Assembly (NCBI GenBank): GCA_938002625.1
Contig: CALLAD010000013.1
Coordinates: 1-7,788 of the forward strand
Direction: 5' to 3'
Source of the DNA: an uncultured Aquificaceae bacterium
GTDB lineage: Bacteria > Aquificota > Aquificia > Aquificales > Aquificaceae
DNA length: 7,788 bases
How positions within the stretch are numbered: the stretch's first letter is position 1; the number at the start of each line of letters is the position of its first letter. The notes under the pieces were generated by a model. It was not told the DNA's origin, ran no database searches, and saw only the letters and a program-made list of their open reading frames with translations. The translations under genes were made by a program, and so were the position numbers. This document shows, piece after piece, positions 7,082 through 7,788 of this stretch.

Positions 7082-7788
7082 ATGAAAGATTTTTGGTATT
7101 GGTCCGAAGAATTTGATAAAAAGCTCATAACGGCTGCCTTGGAATCTGGCGCAAAGGTAATACTTCTTTCCGACCCTTCAAAAGTTGAAGAAGTAAAGGC
7201 CCTTGGTAGAGTATTGGTGGCTTCTAAGGATGGTGGAGATTTGAAGGAAGGGAAAGATTATGTTTATATACTTATAAAAGGAAAAGAAGACGAAGAAAGA
7301 GCTGCCAAGCTTGCACCTAATATAAAGGCAATAGTAGAAACAACCGATTGGACTATAATACCCCTTGAAAATCTCATAGCCCAGAGAGAAGAACTTTATG
7401 CCGTGGTAAAAAACGAAGAAGAGGCAAGGCTTGCCATAAAGGTCCTTGAGAAGGGTGTGAAAGGCATTGTGTTAAAGACAAAGGATATAAACACTATAAA
7501 AAAGGTAGGTAAGGTTTTGGAAGAAGAGGAAGAAAGACTGCCCTTGGTGGTGGTTAAGATAACAAAGATATTGCCCATAGGTCTTGGTGACAGGGTTTGT
7601 GTTGATACCACATCCCTCCTAAACAGAGGGGAGGGTATGCTTGTGGGAAACTCTTCCGCCGGTATGTTTCTGGTACATGCAGAAACGGAAGAAAACCCTT
7701 ACGTGGCTTCAAGGCCTTTTAGGGTAAACGCTGGAGCTGTCCATATGTACATTAGAGTGCCAGAAAACAAAACTAAATACCTCTGCGA
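7082..7788 (+). CDS. archaeal-type 3-dehydroquinate synthase (DHQ synthase II, AroB'), 3'-incomplete
   Basis: Catalyses NAD-dependent oxidative deamination and cyclisation of ADTH to 3-dehydroquinate, replacing the classical AroB reaction in the shikimate pathway. The frame is open from ATG 7082 to the window end, giving 235 codons; the family is about 330-360 residues, so roughly a third is beyond the edge. It matches the MJ1249-type family in ETTDWTIIPLENLIA (86-100), GDRVCVDT (169-176), GEGMLVGNSSAGMFLVHAET (183-202), NPYVASRPFRVNAG (205-218) and NKTKYL (229-234). It shows no similarity to classical sugar-phosphate cyclase AroB. The N-terminus (MKDFWYW) fits the family start. It has no Shine-Dalgarno but a TATAAT box just upstream. 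Its substrate would be made by the enzyme whose truncated gene lies at the left edge of the window. Confidence 0.93.
   Translation, partial: MKDFWYWSEEFDKKLITAALESGAKVILLSDPSKVEEVKALGRVLVASKDGGDLKEGKDYVYILIKGKEDEERAAKLAPNIKAIVETTDWTIIPLENLIAQREELYAVVKNEEEARLAIKVLEKGVKGIVLKTKDINTIKKVGKVLEEEEERLPLVVVKITKILPIGLGDRVCVDTTSLLNRGEGMLVGNSSAGMFLVHAETEENPYVASRPFRVNAGAVHMYIRVPENKTKYLC

Noticed and set aside
1..7788. tRNA, rRNA, CRISPR arrays, insertion sequences, prophage or defence genes
   Set aside because: None seen; almost every base is within a recognised housekeeping gene.

Overview
The window looks like a bacterial chromosome segment from a hyperthermophilic or thermophilic member of the Aquificales (Hydrogenobacter/Thermocrinis/Aquifex type). 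This is an inference from three things: coding bias (AGG/AGA arginine, ATA isoleucine, many Glu/Lys codons), extreme packing, and archaeal-type aromatic-pathway enzymes sitting next to ordinary bacterial housekeeping genes. All nine genes lie on the + strand. The gaps between them are 10, 42, 4 and 9 bases; the other junctions overlap. There is no gene-free stretch over 300 bases.

Layout. Bases 1-64 match nothing I recognise. From base 65 to 511 runs the C-terminal part of an ADTH synthase/DhnA-type class I aldolase whose N-terminal half is missing. Then follow fabI (522-1340, enoyl-ACP reductase), purL (1340-3562, small-type FGAM synthase subunit), lspA (3532-4005, lipoprotein signal peptidase), gatC (4048-4320, amidotransferase subunit), recA (4325-5344), a pilT/pilU-family pilus retraction ATPase (5325-6422) and cmk (6419-7072, cytidylate kinase). 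The archaeal-type 3-dehydroquinate synthase (AroB', DHQ synthase II) begins at 7082 and runs off the right edge.

The genes do not form one pathway. They cover fatty acid synthesis, purines, lipoprotein maturation, tRNA-dependent amidation, recombination, pili and pyrimidine nucleotides, a mixed operon style known from Aquifex. The one functional pair is at the two edges: ADTH synthase and AroB' are the consecutive first two steps of the DAHP-independent route to 3-dehydroquinate described in Methanocaldococcus.

No mobile element, CRISPR array, RNA gene or obviously new multi-gene system is visible. The items most worth a second look are the alternative aromatic pathway pair, the broken left-hand gene, three genes (gatC, recA, aroB') that lack a Shine-Dalgarno and instead carry a TANNNT box 8-9 bases before the ATG, a 19-bp palindrome just upstream of the aroB' box, and the translational overlap of recA with a PilT-family ATPase that has a divergent AIRNLIRE motif.
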